Below are positions 35,457 to 44,162 of a stretch of 64,000 nucleotides of DNA, piece after piece. The notes under the pieces are model-generated. The model was not told where the DNA came from and did not search any database. It saw only the letters and a program-made list of their open reading frames with translations. The DNA is taken from NCBI GenBank assembly GCA_910589305.1, contig CAJUTV010000005.1, forward strand, positions 124,001-188,000, written 5' to 3'. Made by a program: the position numbers and the translations under genes. The first letter of the stretch is position 1, and each line of letters opens with the position of its first letter. This DNA is from an uncultured Lachnospira sp. Its GTDB lineage: Bacteria; Bacillota; Clostridia; Lachnospirales; Lachnospiraceae.

Positions 35457-36038
35457 ATGCCAATTAATTTAACAAAGGGACAAAAAGTAGATTTAACAAA
35501 AGGAAATCCTGGATTAAAGAGCGTAATGGTAGGTCTTGGCTGGGATGTTAATGCGTTTGATTCTGGTGCAGATTTCGACTTAGATGCAGCAGCATTTATG
35601 TGTGGTGCAAATGGTGTGTGTCCAACAGAAAAGGAGTTTATCTTTTATGGCAATTTGGTTCATTCAACAGAATCTGTACAGCATATGGGAGATAATTTAA
35701 CTGGCGGCGACGACGGCGACGACGAAGAGATTATGATTGATTTGGAAAAAGTACCTGCCAATATTGAAAAAATTGCATTTACAGTTACAATTTATGAGGC
35801 AGAAAAGAGACGTCAAAATTTTGGACAGGTTTCTAATGCTTTTATTCGTATTGTAGACAGCTCAAATAATACAGAGTTGATTCGATATGATTTAGGTGAG
35901 GATTTTTCTATTGAGACAGCCGTTGTTGTAGGAGAATTGTACCGCAATAATGGAGAGTGGAAGTTTAACGCAATTGGCAGCGGTTTTCAAGGCGGCTTAG
36001 CTGCATTGTGTGGACATTATGGAATTGAAACAGCATAA
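35457..36038 (+). CDS. TerD-family calcium-binding stress protein
   Basis: 193 residues. TerD fold with the two acidic Ca2+ sites visible: SGADFDLDAAAFM and GDNLTGGDDGDDEE. INLTKGQKVDLTKG is the canonical N-terminus. Such proteins bind calcium tightly and act with TelA/TerC-like partners at the membrane. SD AGGAGG, about 100 bp after telA. First of three tandem paralogues; the third is closest to it in sequence. Confidence 0.95.
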   Translation: MPINLTKGQKVDLTKGNPGLKSVMVGLGWDVNAFDSGADFDLDAAAFMCGANGVCPTEKEFIFYGNLVHSTESVQHMGDNLTGGDDGDDEEIMIDLEKVPANIEKIAFTVTIYEAEKRRQNFGQVSNAFIRIVDSSNNTELIRYDLGEDFSIETAVVVGELYRNNGEWKFNAIGSGFQGGLAALCGHYGIETA

Positions 36039-36059
36039 GAAAGGCGTAGGAAATTTATT

Positions 36060-36662
36060 ATGGCAATTAATTTACAGAAAGGTCAAAAGGTAAGTCTTAA
36101 AAAAAATACCAATGCTGGATTGGGCGAAATACATGTTAATTTAAACTGGAATGCAAAACCAAACAAAAAAGGTTTTTTGTCTAATTTATTCAGCGGACAG
36201 GGAATTGACCTTGATTTAGGGTGTCTGTTTGAATTAAAAGATGGACGTTTAGGTGCTGTTCAGGCACTTGGCAATGCTTTTGGTTCATTGACACAGCCTC
36301 CTTATATTGCCCTTGATGGTGATGACAGAACAGGTAATGCTGTAGCAGGAGAGAATCTTAGAATTAACGGAAATCAAATTGCGAATATTAAGAGAGTTCT
36401 TGTCTACACATTTATCTATGAAGGTGTTGCAAACTGGCAGCAAGCCGATGCAATAGTAACAATAAAGTGTCCTGGACAGGAAGATTTGATTGTCAAGATG
36501 GATACATACAATTCAACCAACCGAATGTGTGGTCTTGCATTATTAGAGAATGTCAACGATGAGACCTTCAGTGTGGAAAAAATTGTACAGTTTTATCCAG
36601 GACATCCGGAATTAGATAGAGCTTTTAATTGGGGAATCCGATGGACACCTGGAAGAAAGTAG
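36060..36662 (+). CDS. TerA-like TerD-domain protein
   Basis: 200 residues. Starts like TerD (INLQKGQKVSLKKN) but has the TerA-type core: DLDLGCLFELKDGR, PPYIALDGDDRTGN, RVLVYTFIYEG and ANWQQADAIVTIKCPGQ. The acidic Ca2+ sites are present but spaced differently from TerD. It ends with a longer tail, VQFYPGHPELDRAFNWGIRW. It probably forms part of a Ter complex with its neighbours. Confidence 0.88.
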   Translation: MAINLQKGQKVSLKKNTNAGLGEIHVNLNWNAKPNKKGFLSNLFSGQGIDLDLGCLFELKDGRLGAVQALGNAFGSLTQPPYIALDGDDRTGNAVAGENLRINGNQIANIKRVLVYTFIYEGVANWQQADAIVTIKCPGQEDLIVKMDTYNSTNRMCGLALLENVNDETFSVEKIVQFYPGHPELDRAFNWGIRWTPGRK

Positions 36663-36673
36663 AGGCATAAAAG

Positions 36674-37261
36674 ATGTCTATAAGTTTGCAAAAAGGACAG
36701 AAAGTTAATTTGTCTAAAGATAATGCGGGGCTTTCAAAAGTAATTGTGGGACTAGGTTGGGACGAAGTAAAACAACCAAAAGGCTTTTTTTTTCGTAAGG
36801 CACAGGCAATTGACTGTGATGCATCCGCTGTTTTACTAAAGAATGGAAATTTATGTTCAAAGGAAGATATTATCTATTTTGGCAATTTAGTAAACCGTAC
36901 AAAAACTGTACAACATATGGGTGACAATCTTACAGGCGGCGGCGAGGGAGACGATGAGCAAATTATGGTTGACTTAGTAAATATCCCTGCTGAATATGAC
37001 AAGATTGTAATTGTAGTGAATATCTATCAAGCAGTTCAAAGAAAGCAGCATTTTGGCATGATTCAAAATGCGTTTGTTCGACTGGTTGATACACATAATC
37101 ATAAAGAGATATGTAAATATAATCTCACAGAAAATTATTCTGATATGACTGCTATGATTTTTTGTGAAATTTATAGAGATAATGGTGAGTGGAAATTCAA
37201 TGCAATAGGACAAGGTACCACTGATGCTAGTATAGGAGAACTCGTTCGTAGATATCAATAG
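36674..37261 (+). CDS. TerD-family calcium-binding stress protein
   Basis: 195 residues, paralogue of the gene at 35457 with AIDCDASAVLL and GDNLTGGGEGDDEQIMVDL as calcium sites and EIYRDNGEWKFNAIGQG at the end. An insertion, KQPKGFFFRKA, sits before the first site, as in TerZ-like members. It follows the TerA-like gene by 11 bp and is closed by the hairpin at 37282. Confidence 0.94.
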   Translation: MSISLQKGQKVNLSKDNAGLSKVIVGLGWDEVKQPKGFFFRKAQAIDCDASAVLLKNGNLCSKEDIIYFGNLVNRTKTVQHMGDNLTGGGEGDDEQIMVDLVNIPAEYDKIVIVVNIYQAVQRKQHFGMIQNAFVRLVDTHNHKEICKYNLTENYSDMTAMIFCEIYRDNGEWKFNAIGQGTTDASIGELVRRYQ

Positions 37262-37281
37262 TATTTTTTGATTAGGTATTT

Positions 37282-37312
37282 AAGGGAGAGCAAAAATACT
37301 TGTTTCTCCCTT
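37282..37312 (+). terminator. Hairpin terminator after the terD genes
   Basis: AAGGGAGA (37282-37289) pairs with TCTCCCTT (37305-37312), with a modest T-rich tail. Confidence 0.7.
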
Positions 37313-37340
37313 GATTTAATCTTATTAGAAAAGGTAGTAT

Positions 37341-37478
37341 TTAATAAAATGGAACGAGCAATTTGTGTCTGTGTATTGTTTGATACAAAGTTATTAAAAA
37401 ATCCCAAAGGATTTTTAACTTAAAAGTTTTATGTAAAAAACAGCGCAAAAATGAGGAATATTATGAAGGAGATAATTT
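37341..37478 (+). promoter_or_regulatory. Pseudoknot leader element, copy 2, before the Ca2+ ATPase gene
   Basis: Hairpin TTTGTGTC (37362-37369) with GATACAAA (37382-37389), 12-nt loop TGTGTATTGTTT. A second hairpin, AAAATCC CAAA GGATTTT (about 37398-37415), covaries with copy 1. The arm AAACAGCG (37438-37445) pairs with loop TTGTTT, with T-A where copies 1 and 4 ... have C-G in copies before clpX and vanR. ATGAGGA follows at 37451. Its start-codon position holds ATG 37463, which opens an eight-codon reading frame rather than the ATPase. Confidence 0.75.
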
Positions 37479-37489
37479 ATGAAGTTTAA
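37463..37489 (+). CDS. Short upstream ORF overlapping the ATPase start
   Basis: ATG 37463 stands exactly where the leader element places its start codon (after ATGAGGA). It encodes MKEIIYEV and stops at 37489, overlapping the ATPase ATG (37479) in another frame. The AAGGAG used by the ATPase lies inside it, so translation coupling is possible. Product function unlikely. Confidence 0.4.
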   Translation: MKEIIYEV

Positions 37490-40160
37490 CGGACTGACAG
37501 ACAAAGAGGTCGAAAAATCCAGAGAACAATATGGTTCTAATGTGATTCCAGATTCCGAACCTACCACGTTTTGGGAGGAGTTTAAGGAGACATTTAGCGA
37601 CCCAATGATACGAATATTGTTAGCAATTGCGGCTTTGATGATTGTAATGTTTTGTTTTGGATATGCAGAAATCTATGAGCCATTGGGTACCATTATAGCC
37701 ATTTTTATTGTGGCGTTTGTATCTGCAAAAACAGGTGTTGCAAGCGATACAAAGTATCGTGAGTTAAAAGACAGCGCAGAGAAAGATAAATGTAAAGTTT
37801 ATCGAAATGGTGTTGTTACTGTTATTGATGTTGACGATGTTGTTGTTGGCGATAAGGTTTTATTGCAGTCTGGTGATAAGATTCCAGCCGATGGAATTTT
37901 AGTAGAAGGCTCATTGAGGGTGGATAATTCAGCATTAAACGGCGAGGCGGAAGAATGTAAAAAAACGCAGGCAGACGAAAGTTTTCAGTTAGCAGACAAT
38001 ATTACAGGCGATACTTTTGTTGACAAACATTCACTGTTTCGCGGAGCCGTTGTATTTGATGGAGAAGGTATATTAGATGTAAGAAAAGTTGGCTTAAAGA
38101 CAATGATGGGCAAGATGGCAGAGGAGATGCAAGAGAGTGAGCCAGATTCTCCATTGAAGGTAAAGCTTGCAAAATTAGCAAAACAAATTTCCACATTTGG
38201 ATATATTGGCGCTATCGTTATTGCAGTATTGTATTTTGTATACTTTATTGTCAAAGCAGGCGGAATAGAACCTTATTTTTCTATCGGCTTTGAAGAAGTA
38301 ATAAAGGATATTATCGAGGCGGTTTCCCTTGCAGTTGTTATTATTGTATGTGCAGTACCAGAGGGACTTCCGTTGATGATTTCACTGGTTTTAATGCAAA
38401 ATACAAGCAAAATGTTAAGTCATAATGTGCTGGTTCGTAAAGCAGAAGGAATTGAGACTGCTGGCTCATTAAATATATTATTTAGTGATAAGACAGGAAC
38501 AATTACAAAAGGTAAATTGGAAGTTGTTGATTTCTTTTTGGCAGATGGAAATTCAATCAATATACCTGATTTAAGTAAGCACAGTAAAGTAAAAGGCTTG
38601 GTTGATTTGGCAATTGGCAAAAATACACAGTCTATGTTTGATTCTTCTCATAAAGTGATTGGCGGAAATGCAACCGACCAAGCATTGATGAAGTTTATAG
38701 GAGAATCGACATTTCAAGCGCTTGGAGCTAATAAAGAGTATGTTGTGAGCGCACAGCAAAGCTTTAATTCATCGAATAAGTTTAGTCAAGCGCGCATTGA
38801 TAATCTTGGAAAGGTATTTTATAAAGGCGCACCAGAACGATTATTAGCAAAGGCAACAACGTATTTAGATGAAAATGGTGAGGTTAAAACATTAGACAAA
38901 GCCGTATTGGACAGAAAGATTGATGAATTGGCTTCAAAAGCTATGCGTGTTTTGGCGTTTGGATACTCAGAAAAGAGCCTTGTCGAAAATACAATTAATG
39001 ATGATATTGTTATTATTGGTTTTGTCGGTATCCGTGATGATGTTAGACCAGAGGCAAAAGAGGCAATCAGAGAGGTACAAGAAGCAGGTATTCAAGTTGT
39101 TATGATTACAGGTGACCGACTTGAAACGGCGATAGCAATAGCAAAAGATGCGGGACTTCTCAAAAATAATGATGATAAGGCATTGTCATCTGCACAGTTA
39201 AATGAAATGTCGGATGATGAAGTAAAGAAAATTATTCCACAAATTCGAGTGATTGCAAGAGCGCTGCCAACAGATAAGTCAAGGATGGTTCGTCTTTGTC
39301 AAGAGATGAATTTAGTTGTTGGTATGACAGGAGATGGTGTAAACGATTCTCCGGCATTAAAGCGTGCCGATGTCGGATTTGCTATGGGAAGCGGAACAGA
39401 AGCTGCAAAGGAAGCTGGAAAAATTGTTATTCTTGACGATAATTTTAAATCTATAAAAGATGCTATTTTATATGGAAGAACGATTTATCACAATATTTTA
39501 AAGTTTTGTAAATTTCAGTTGGTTATTAATGTGGCAGCCGTTATTGTAAGTGCAATTGCCCCATTCTTTGGAGTGGAAGAGCCATTGAAAGTTACACATT
39601 TGTTGTTTGTCAATTTGGTAATGGATAGTCTAGGTGCAATTATGCTTGGAAATGAACCAGCACTAGAAAAATATATGAAAGAAAAGCCTAGAAGAAGAGA
39701 TGAGAGTATTATCAGCAAGCAGATGATGACACAGATTGTAATTATGGGGTTATGGTTGACAGTAGTGAGTTTTATCTATTTGAAAGCGCCATTTTTCAAG
39801 GATTTGTTTGGTAAAGGAATCGCTTATAATGAAGCACAGCATTTGACAGGATATTTTGTATTATTTATTGTAAGTGCGCTGTTTAATGGATTTAATGTAC
39901 GTGATGATGGATTTGGTATCTTTTCGAGATTAAATGAAAATACAGGATTTTTAAAAGTATTTTTCACCATTATTTTAGTACAAGCAGTGATTGTTAATGC
40001 AGGACTGATTCCTCTTGATATATTTACATGGATTGGCAATATGTTTAGCTGTGTTCCTTTTGGCATTCAAGGCTGGATAGCAGTTATTCTGTTATCAGTA
40101 ACCATGATTCCAGTCGATATGTTAAGAAAGCTTGTTACAGGTGGCAACAAAACAAACTAA
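37479..40160 (+). CDS. Calcium-transporting P-type ATPase (PMCA/SERCA type)
   Basis: 893 residues. Actuator motif near SALNGEAEE (TGES-like, here NGEA), phosphorylation site SDKTGTITKG, nucleotide-binding KGAPERLL, hinge MTGDGVNDSPALKRADVGFA, and a membrane PEGLPL in the fourth helix that forms the Ca2+ site. Ten membrane segments are expected. It exports Ca2+ from the cytoplasm. Placement after three Ca2+-binding TerD proteins and before a module phosphatase suggests that calcium handling belongs to the Ter response. The TGES motif is altered, which deserves comparison with relatives. Confidence 0.94.
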   Translation: MKFNGLTDKEVEKSREQYGSNVIPDSEPTTFWEEFKETFSDPMIRILLAIAALMIVMFCFGYAEIYEPLGTIIAIFIVAFVSAKTGVASDTKYRELKDSAEKDKCKVYRNGVVTVIDVDDVVVGDKVLLQSGDKIPADGILVEGSLRVDNSALNGEAEECKKTQADESFQLADNITGDTFVDKHSLFRGAVVFDGEGILDVRKVGLKTMMGKMAEEMQESEPDSPLKVKLAKLAKQISTFGYIGAIVIAVLYFVYFIVKAGGIEPYFSIGFEEVIKDIIEAVSLAVVIIVCAVPEGLPLMISLVLMQNTSKMLSHNVLVRKAEGIETAGSLNILFSDKTGTITKGKLEVVDFFLADGNSINIPDLSKHSKVKGLVDLAIGKNTQSMFDSSHKVIGGNATDQALMKFIGESTFQALGANKEYVVSAQQSFNSSNKFSQARIDNLGKVFYKGAPERLLAKATTYLDENGEVKTLDKAVLDRKIDELASKAMRVLAFGYSEKSLVENTINDDIVIIGFVGIRDDVRPEAKEAIREVQEAGIQVVMITGDRLETAIAIAKDAGLLKNNDDKALSSAQLNEMSDDEVKKIIPQIRVIARALPTDKSRMVRLCQEMNLVVGMTGDGVNDSPALKRADVGFAMGSGTEAAKEAGKIVILDDNFKSIKDAILYGRTIYHNILKFCKFQLVINVAAVIVSAIAPFFGVEEPLKVTHLLFVNLVMDSLGAIMLGNEPALEKYMKEKPRRRDESIISKQMMTQIVIMGLWLTVVSFIYLKAPFFKDLFGKGIAYNEAQHLTGYFVLFIVSALFNGFNVRDDGFGIFSRLNENTGFLKVFFTIILVQAVIVNAGLIPLDIFTWIGNMFSCVPFGIQGWIAVILLSVTMIPVDMLRKLVTGGNKTN

Positions 40161-40173
40161 AAATAATTAAACA

Positions 40174-40977
40174 ATGAAATCTATTCAAAATAAAAGTATT
40201 GAAAAGTGGCAACCATTGAAAAATGAAATTTTTTTTACAGATTTAGATAACACGATTATTTTTTCTTATAAGCATAATATTGGAATTGACAAAGTTAATA
40301 TTGAAATGTATCAAGGAAGAGAAATTTCATATATGACTCAAAAGACCTATCGTTTACTGAAGCAAGTGGCAAAAAAAATGCTGCTTGTTCCAGTAACAAC
40401 GAGAAGTGTTGAACAATACAACCGCATCGATTTGGGATTAGGAGTTCTTCCCTATGCTCTTGTGTGCAATGGCGGAATTATGCTAGAAAACGGAAAAGAA
40501 AATAAGTGTTGGTATCAGCAATCTTTAATGTCCGTTCAGAGTGCTCAGGCAGAATTGCAAAAAGCGTTCAATCTGCTTGAGCATGATAGGCGGAGAATAT
40601 TTGAACTGCGATTTATTCGCAGGCTATTTGTGTTTACAAAATGTGTGAAACCTCAAGAGGTTGTCTGCAAATTGAAAAAACAAGTTGATTTAACTGTTGT
40701 TGATGTATTAAACAATAATAATAAAATTTATGTCGTTCCAAAGACACTTAGAAAAGGTGAATCTATAAAAAGATTAAAACGTTACATAGAGGGAAAAAGG
40801 ATTTTGGCTGCAGGGGATAGTGAATTTGATATATCCATGCTTCAAGCAGCCGATATTGCATTTGCACCAAAACAATTGGCAGATAAGTATAATTTAACAA
40901 ATAATTTTATTGTTATGCCTGAAAAAAGACCATTATCTGATGAAATATTAGAATATATTGTAAAATATCTGGAGTAA
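40174..40977 (+). CDS. HAD-superfamily phosphatase of the Ter module
   Basis: 267 residues. HAD motif I FTDLDNTIIF (two Asp), motif II VPVTTRS, and motif IV LAAGDSEFDISMLQAAD. A cap domain of the sucrose-phosphatase/Cof type lies between them. HAD phosphatases of this sort recur in Ter-linked metabolite clusters next to the PRTases and aldolase. It starts 13 bp after the ATPase gene without a clear SD, so coupled translation is likely. Confidence 0.82.
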   Translation: MKSIQNKSIEKWQPLKNEIFFTDLDNTIIFSYKHNIGIDKVNIEMYQGREISYMTQKTYRLLKQVAKKMLLVPVTTRSVEQYNRIDLGLGVLPYALVCNGGIMLENGKENKCWYQQSLMSVQSAQAELQKAFNLLEHDRRRIFELRFIRRLFVFTKCVKPQEVVCKLKKQVDLTVVDVLNNNNKIYVVPKTLRKGESIKRLKRYIEGKRILAAGDSEFDISMLQAADIAFAPKQLADKYNLTNNFIVMPEKRPLSDEILEYIVKYLE

Positions 40978-40979
40978 TA

Positions 40980-41123
40980 GTGTGAAAAATAAATTATTTC
41001 ACAAGTTAAATAAAATTTAACTAGCAATTTGTGTCTGCGCATTGCTTGACATAAAGTTGTAAAAACAAAATTTGAAAAATTTTGTTTTTTGCGCAATAAA
41101 GCAGCTCAGAAATGAGGATTAAA
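40980..41123 (+). promoter_or_regulatory. Pseudoknot leader element, copy 3, before vanR
   Basis: Begins with the TGTGAAA/TTTCACA hairpin (40981-41003), shared with copy 1, and GTTAAAT/ATTTAAC (41005-41021). The core hairpin is TTTGTGTC (41028-41035) with GACATAAA (41048-41055), loop TGCGCATTGCTT. A variable hairpin of A and T runs (41061-41089) follows. The arm AAGCAG (41099-41104) pairs with loop TTGCTT. Then come AGAAATGAGGATT and ATG 41124. Confidence 0.75.
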
Positions 41124-41825
41124 ATGAACGAAAATATTTTAGTTGTAGATGATGAAAAAGAAATTGCTGATTTAATTGAAGTGTATCTTAAAAATGATGG
41201 ATATAATGTATATAAGTTTTATAATGGAACAGAGGCTTTAAAATGTATTGAAAATACCCCTTTAGATTTGGCATTGCTTGATATTATGATTCCAGATGTA
41301 GATGGATTTCATATTTGTCAAAAAATAAGAGAAAAGTATTACTATCCTGTTATTATGCTTACTGCAAAGGTGGAAGATGGAGATAAAATAATGGGACTTA
41401 CACTTGGAGCCGATGATTATATAACAAAGCCATTTAATCCATTGGAAGTGGTAGCACGAGTAAAAACACAGCTGCGAAGATATACACGATACAATAAAAA
41501 TGTTGAGAGAAAATCCGATAAAATGATGGAGTATGATATTAGAGGACTGTTAATTAATAATAAAAATCATAAATGTTATCTGTTTGGAAAAGAATTGCAG
41601 TTAACACCGATTGAATTTTCAATTCTTTGGTATTTATGTGAGCGTCAAGGAAATGTTGTCTCTTCAGAAGAATTGTTTGAAGCAGTTTGGGGAGAAAAAT
41701 ATTTTAATAACAATAACACAGTGATGGCTCATATAGGGCGTTTGAGAGAAAAACTTGGAGAGCCTGCAAAAAAACCAAAATTTATTAAAACAGTATGGGG
41801 AGTTGGATATACTATTGAAAAATAA
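41124..41825 (+). CDS. vanR: Vancomycin-type response regulator VanR
   Basis: 233 residues from ATG 41124; an in-frame ATG at 41112 is inside the conserved ribosome binding site of the leader. OmpR/PhoB family: ILVVDDEKEIADLIE with acidic pocket, phospho-Asp in ALLDIMIPD, Lys in ITKPFNP, and a winged helix ending KTVWGVGYTIEK. Closest in style to VanR of vanG operons. It should activate vanW-vanT, probably through the direct repeat at 43102, and perhaps the C39 peptidase gene. Confidence 0.9.
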   Translation: MNENILVVDDEKEIADLIEVYLKNDGYNVYKFYNGTEALKCIENTPLDLALLDIMIPDVDGFHICQKIREKYYYPVIMLTAKVEDGDKIMGLTLGADDYITKPFNPLEVVARVKTQLRRYTRYNKNVERKSDKMMEYDIRGLLINNKNHKCYLFGKELQLTPIEFSILWYLCERQGNVVSSEELFEAVWGEKYFNNNNTVMAHIGRLREKLGEPAKKPKFIKTVWGVGYTIEK

Positions 41826-41829
41826 AAAA

Positions 41830-42948
41830 ATGGATAATAAAGATTATTTTCACCAGTTTAAATCAAAAATAATGCTGCAAACAATTTTTATGATATTGAT
41901 TTCTGTTTTATCAGTCTATTTGTTGTACGCATTACTTTTAAAAGGAAATTTTGCCAATTGGATGGTTAAAATTTTTCAGAATGTGTTTAATTTTAATTAT
42001 ACGAATGCTGTTTATTTTTATGATAGAACGATTCGCAATTATCAAGAATTAATCTTTGTAATAGGGATGATTTTTGTATTTTTTATAATCTTTCGCATTT
42101 ATATCAATAGTTTTATTCATTATTTTATGGAGATTAATAACAGTATTGATTTGTTGGTAAAAGAAAATGTTGATGATATTTCTTTGTCGCCTGAACTGTT
42201 GGTAATAGAAAAAAAGATGAATACAATTAAACATGTCATAGAAAAGCAAAAGATGAACATGCAATTAACAGAACAAAATAAAAATGATTTGATTATGTAT
42301 CTTGCCCATGATTTAAAAACTCCCCTTGCATCGGTTATGGGATATTTAAATTTATTATATGATGAAGAACAAATATCACCAGAGCTTAGAAAAAAGTATC
42401 TTGGTATTACATTAAATAAAGCAGAGCGATTAGAAGATTTAATTAATGAATTTTTTGAAATTGCACGATTTAGTTTATCCAATATAACATTACAGTACAG
42501 CAGAATTAATTTAACACGTCTATTAGAACAACTAGTATATGAATTTAATCCAATACTGAAAGAGAAAAATCTAAAATGTACACTAAATGTAAAAAATGAT
42601 ATGATGCTGACATGTGATGCTGATAAGATACAGAGAGTATTTGACAATCTTTTAAGAAATGCGTATTTTTACAGTTTTGATAATTCTGATATTACAATTA
42701 CATCTTTTGAGAACAATGGAAGATTGATAATTAAGTTTATCAATCGTGGATATACGATTCCTAGTGAAAAATTAAACCAGATATTTGAGCAGTTTTATCG
42801 TTTGGACTCAGCAAGAAGCAGTGAGCATGGAGGAGCAGGCTTAGGTCTTGCCATCTCAAAAAAAATAGTGGAGCTTCATCATGGAACGATTTGTGCAAAG
42901 AGTGAAAATGAATGGATAGAATTTGAGGTAACACTTCCAAATATGTAA
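41830..42948 (+). CDS. vanS: Vancomycin-type sensor kinase VanS
   Basis: 372 residues from ATG 41830, 4 bp after vanR; a TTG at 41815 is an alternative. Two membrane segments (about 17-36 and 75-92) flank a loop of about 40 residues. The H box is YLAHDLKTPLASVMGYL, the N box RVFDNLLRNAYFYS, with FEQFYRLDSARSS and GGAGLGLAISKKIVE. VanS detects glycopeptides or the envelope damage they cause and phosphorylates VanR. Confidence 0.9.
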   Translation: MDNKDYFHQFKSKIMLQTIFMILISVLSVYLLYALLLKGNFANWMVKIFQNVFNFNYTNAVYFYDRTIRNYQELIFVIGMIFVFFIIFRIYINSFIHYFMEINNSIDLLVKENVDDISLSPELLVIEKKMNTIKHVIEKQKMNMQLTEQNKNDLIMYLAHDLKTPLASVMGYLNLLYDEEQISPELRKKYLGITLNKAERLEDLINEFFEIARFSLSNITLQYSRINLTRLLEQLVYEFNPILKEKNLKCTLNVKNDMMLTCDADKIQRVFDNLLRNAYFYSFDNSDITITSFENNGRLIIKFINRGYTIPSEKLNQIFEQFYRLDSARSSEHGGAGLGLAISKKIVELHHGTICAKSENEWIEFEVTLPNM

Positions 42949-42990
42949 ATGATTCAAATAGGAAGATTATGATAAAAATAAAAGGGCATG

Positions 42991-43029
42991 TTCTATTCAA
43001 GAAAATGTAAAAAATAGAATATTCTTTTT
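42991..43029 (+). terminator. Probable terminator of vanRS
   Basis: TTCTATT (42991-42997) pairs with AATAGAA (43013-43019), followed by TATTCTTTTT. Confidence 0.6.
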
Positions 43030-43101
43030 GAATGATAAAGATAGAATGTAAGAATATCCTGTTATAAAATAGCAAATAATAAAGTTATATAAGTATACGC
43101 T

Positions 43102-43124
43102 GTAAGAAATTCGTAAGAAATTTG
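43102..43124 (+). promoter_or_regulatory. VanR-type operator before vanW
   Basis: GTAAGAAATT at 43102-43111 and again at 43113-43122, an 11-bp period as for OmpR/PhoB-family sites. All 23 bp are identical to 7605-7627 (minus strand) before the C39 peptidase gene. Binding by VanR is inferred from position. Confidence 0.7.
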
Positions 43125-43165
43125 ATAGAAAAATAATGTAAAATTTTATAAGTAAATATAGAAAA

Positions 43166-43216
43166 AATATTCTTGTTATTGCTACAATAATTGTGTCAAT
43201 AATAAGAATATTTTTT
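43166..43216 (+). terminator. Terminator within the vanW leader (possible attenuator)
   Basis: AATATTCTTGTTATTG (43166-43181) pairs with CAATAATAAGAATATT (43197-43212), 16 bp with one G-U, followed by TTTTTT. It lies downstream of the operator and upstream of vanW, so transcripts from that promoter would have to pass it. Confidence 0.85.
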
Positions 43217-43239
43217 ATTGTCTAATAAAGGAACAAAAG

Positions 43240-43328
43240 TTATATGAATTTAACGAGCAATTTATATCTGCCCGTTGATTGACACAAACTTACGAAACAA
43301 AAAGCAGTGCAAAAATGAGGAGGATTAT
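43240..43328 (+). promoter_or_regulatory. Pseudoknot leader element, copy 4, before vanW
   Basis: GTTATATGAATTTAACGAGC precedes hairpin TTTATATC (43261-43268) / GACACAAA (43281-43288; two A-C mismatches), loop TGCCCGTTGATT. The arm AAGCAGTGCA (43302-43311) pairs imperfectly with the loop. AAATGAGGAGGATT and ATG 43329 follow. It lacks the variable second hairpin, making it the shortest copy and the least well paired. Confidence 0.65.
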
Positions 43329-44147
43329 ATGTCCAGAAAACGTTTAACGCAAGTATTTCCCTTTTTGCTTCCTATAAGAAAATGGCAGAGGAAAACGTTT
43401 TTTTATTTAAAAATGCGCTTTGACCGAAATAAATATGCAAGGGAAATGTCTAAGAAGTTCTTACCATATAAGGTATGTGATACAACGTCATTGTTATTAA
43501 ATCAAAACAGTGGGTTTGATATGAAATTTCAATTAAATAAGGTGCATAACTTAAAGTTAGCTTCCAAAACAATCAGTCATATTATGATTAAACCAAATGA
43601 AACATTTTCATTTTGGCAGCTTGTTAAATCCGCTGATAAAAAAATACCCTATAAAGATGGATTGAATTTTGTGGAAGGCAAGATTGTTGGTGATTACGGA
43701 GGCGGTTTATGCCAGTTGAGCAATATGCTGTTTTGGCTGTTTCTTCACACACCAATGACCATTACAGAAAGGCATTGTCATTCAACGGTATCATTTCCAT
43801 CAACAACACCTGATTTGCCGGCTGGAATTGATGCGACAATAAGCGAAGGATGGCTTGATTTAAAAGTAAAAAATACAACCGATAATACATTTCAGATTAA
43901 AATTGATTTTGATGATGAATTTATGTATGGTACTATTTTTTCTAAGAAACCAGAAGATTTTGAATATGAAATTTATAATAAAAATGTCTCTTATTTTAGA
44001 AAAAATAAAAAAGTTTATCAGTCAGCCACTGTATATCGTTTAAAAAAGGATAAATATTCTAAATATAGGCAAAGTGAGAAATTGTATAGCAATAAATGTG
44101 AAATTGCCTATGAGTTACCAGAAGATATCTATATTGAAGAAAAATAG
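43329..44147 (+). CDS. vanW: VanW-family protein
   Basis: 272 residues from ATG 43329 (SD GAGGAGG). The VanW signature is clear: KPNETFSFWQLVKSADKK, then DYGGGLCQLSNMLFWLFLHT and ITERHCHS. A zinc-ligand-like Cys/His arrangement is present. VanW is an accessory gene of vanB and vanG operons with no firm biochemical role. First gene of the vanW-G-XY-T transcript. Confidence 0.93.
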   Translation: MSRKRLTQVFPFLLPIRKWQRKTFFYLKMRFDRNKYAREMSKKFLPYKVCDTTSLLLNQNSGFDMKFQLNKVHNLKLASKTISHIMIKPNETFSFWQLVKSADKKIPYKDGLNFVEGKIVGDYGGGLCQLSNMLFWLFLHTPMTITERHCHSTVSFPSTTPDLPAGIDATISEGWLDLKVKNTTDNTFQIKIDFDDEFMYGTIFSKKPEDFEYEIYNKNVSYFRKNKKVYQSATVYRLKKDKYSKYRQSEKLYSNKCEIAYELPEDIYIEEK

Positions 44148-44162
44148 AAATGAGGAGTAAGA

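Larger units (their letters stand above)
42949..43328. other. vanS-vanW intergenic region
   Basis: 380 bp with a terminator for vanRS (42991-43029), the VanR-like operator (43102-43124), -10-like TAAAAT/TATAAG sequence at about 43139-43152, a second terminator inside the expected leader (43166-43216) and pseudoknot leader copy 4 (43240-43328). No coding sequence. Confidence 0.75.
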
